A stretch of DNA of 7,014 nt, taken from NCBI GenBank assembly GCA_903930095.1, contig CAIYXE010000414.1, positions 1-7,014 of the forward strand, in the 5' to 3' direction. The stretch comes from an uncultured Hyphomicrobiales bacterium. Its GTDB lineage: Bacteria; Pseudomonadota; Alphaproteobacteria; Rhizobiales; Aestuariivirgaceae. This document shows, in pieces, positions 7,011-7,014 of the stretch. The translations under genes and the position numbers were made by a program. How positions within the stretch are numbered: position 1 is the first letter of the stretch; each line of letters starts with the position of its first letter. The notes beneath the pieces were generated by a model that searched no databases, was not told where the DNA came from, and saw only the letters and a program-made list of their open reading frames with translations.

Positions 7011-7014
7011 CAAA

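Overview
The window is about 7 kb of GC-rich, almost entirely coding DNA on the + strand. It reads as part of one catabolic operon from a high-GC proteobacterium. An alphaproteobacterium of the Hyphomicrobiales/Rhizobiales type is my best guess, from codon use and gene style; no marker gene fixes the genus.

Layout: (1) 1-1059, the C-terminal two thirds of a glycerol-kinase-like FGGY kinase, cut by the window edge; (2) 1063-2472, a dehydrogenase of the sn-glycerol-1-phosphate dehydrogenase (AraM/EgsA) family; (3) 2469-3971, a second, xylulokinase-like FGGY kinase; (4) 3968-4987, a SorC-family sugar-phosphate-responsive regulator with a GTG start; (5) 4991-5977 and (6) 5974-6987, the alpha and beta chains of an acetoin-dehydrogenase-type thiamine diphosphate E1. 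Junctions are 3 nt, -4 nt (ATGA), -4 nt (GTGA), 3 nt and -4 nt (ATGA), so the genes are very probably co-transcribed and translationally coupled. There is no intergenic space for a promoter or terminator inside the window. The last 27 nt hold a purine-rich (AG)5 run that looks like the ribosome binding site of a further gene, plausibly the lipoyl E2 subunit.

How the genes may work together (inference): one or both kinases phosphorylate a polyol or ketose, the G1PDH-family enzyme oxidises a polyol phosphate to a keto-sugar phosphate (or the reverse), and the E1 component cleaves a 2-oxo or alpha-hydroxyketone intermediate, passing an acyl group to E2 and CoA. The regulator would sense a phosphorylated intermediate. 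The substrate is unknown. Three sequence details argue against plain glycerol catabolism: the glycerol-contacting Phe of GlpK is Val in the first kinase, that kinase lacks the GlpK fructose-1,6-bisphosphate loop, and the dehydrogenase has Glu in place of the usual metal-binding Asp. Together with the odd gene combination, this makes the locus a candidate for an undescribed polyol or deoxy-sugar pathway.
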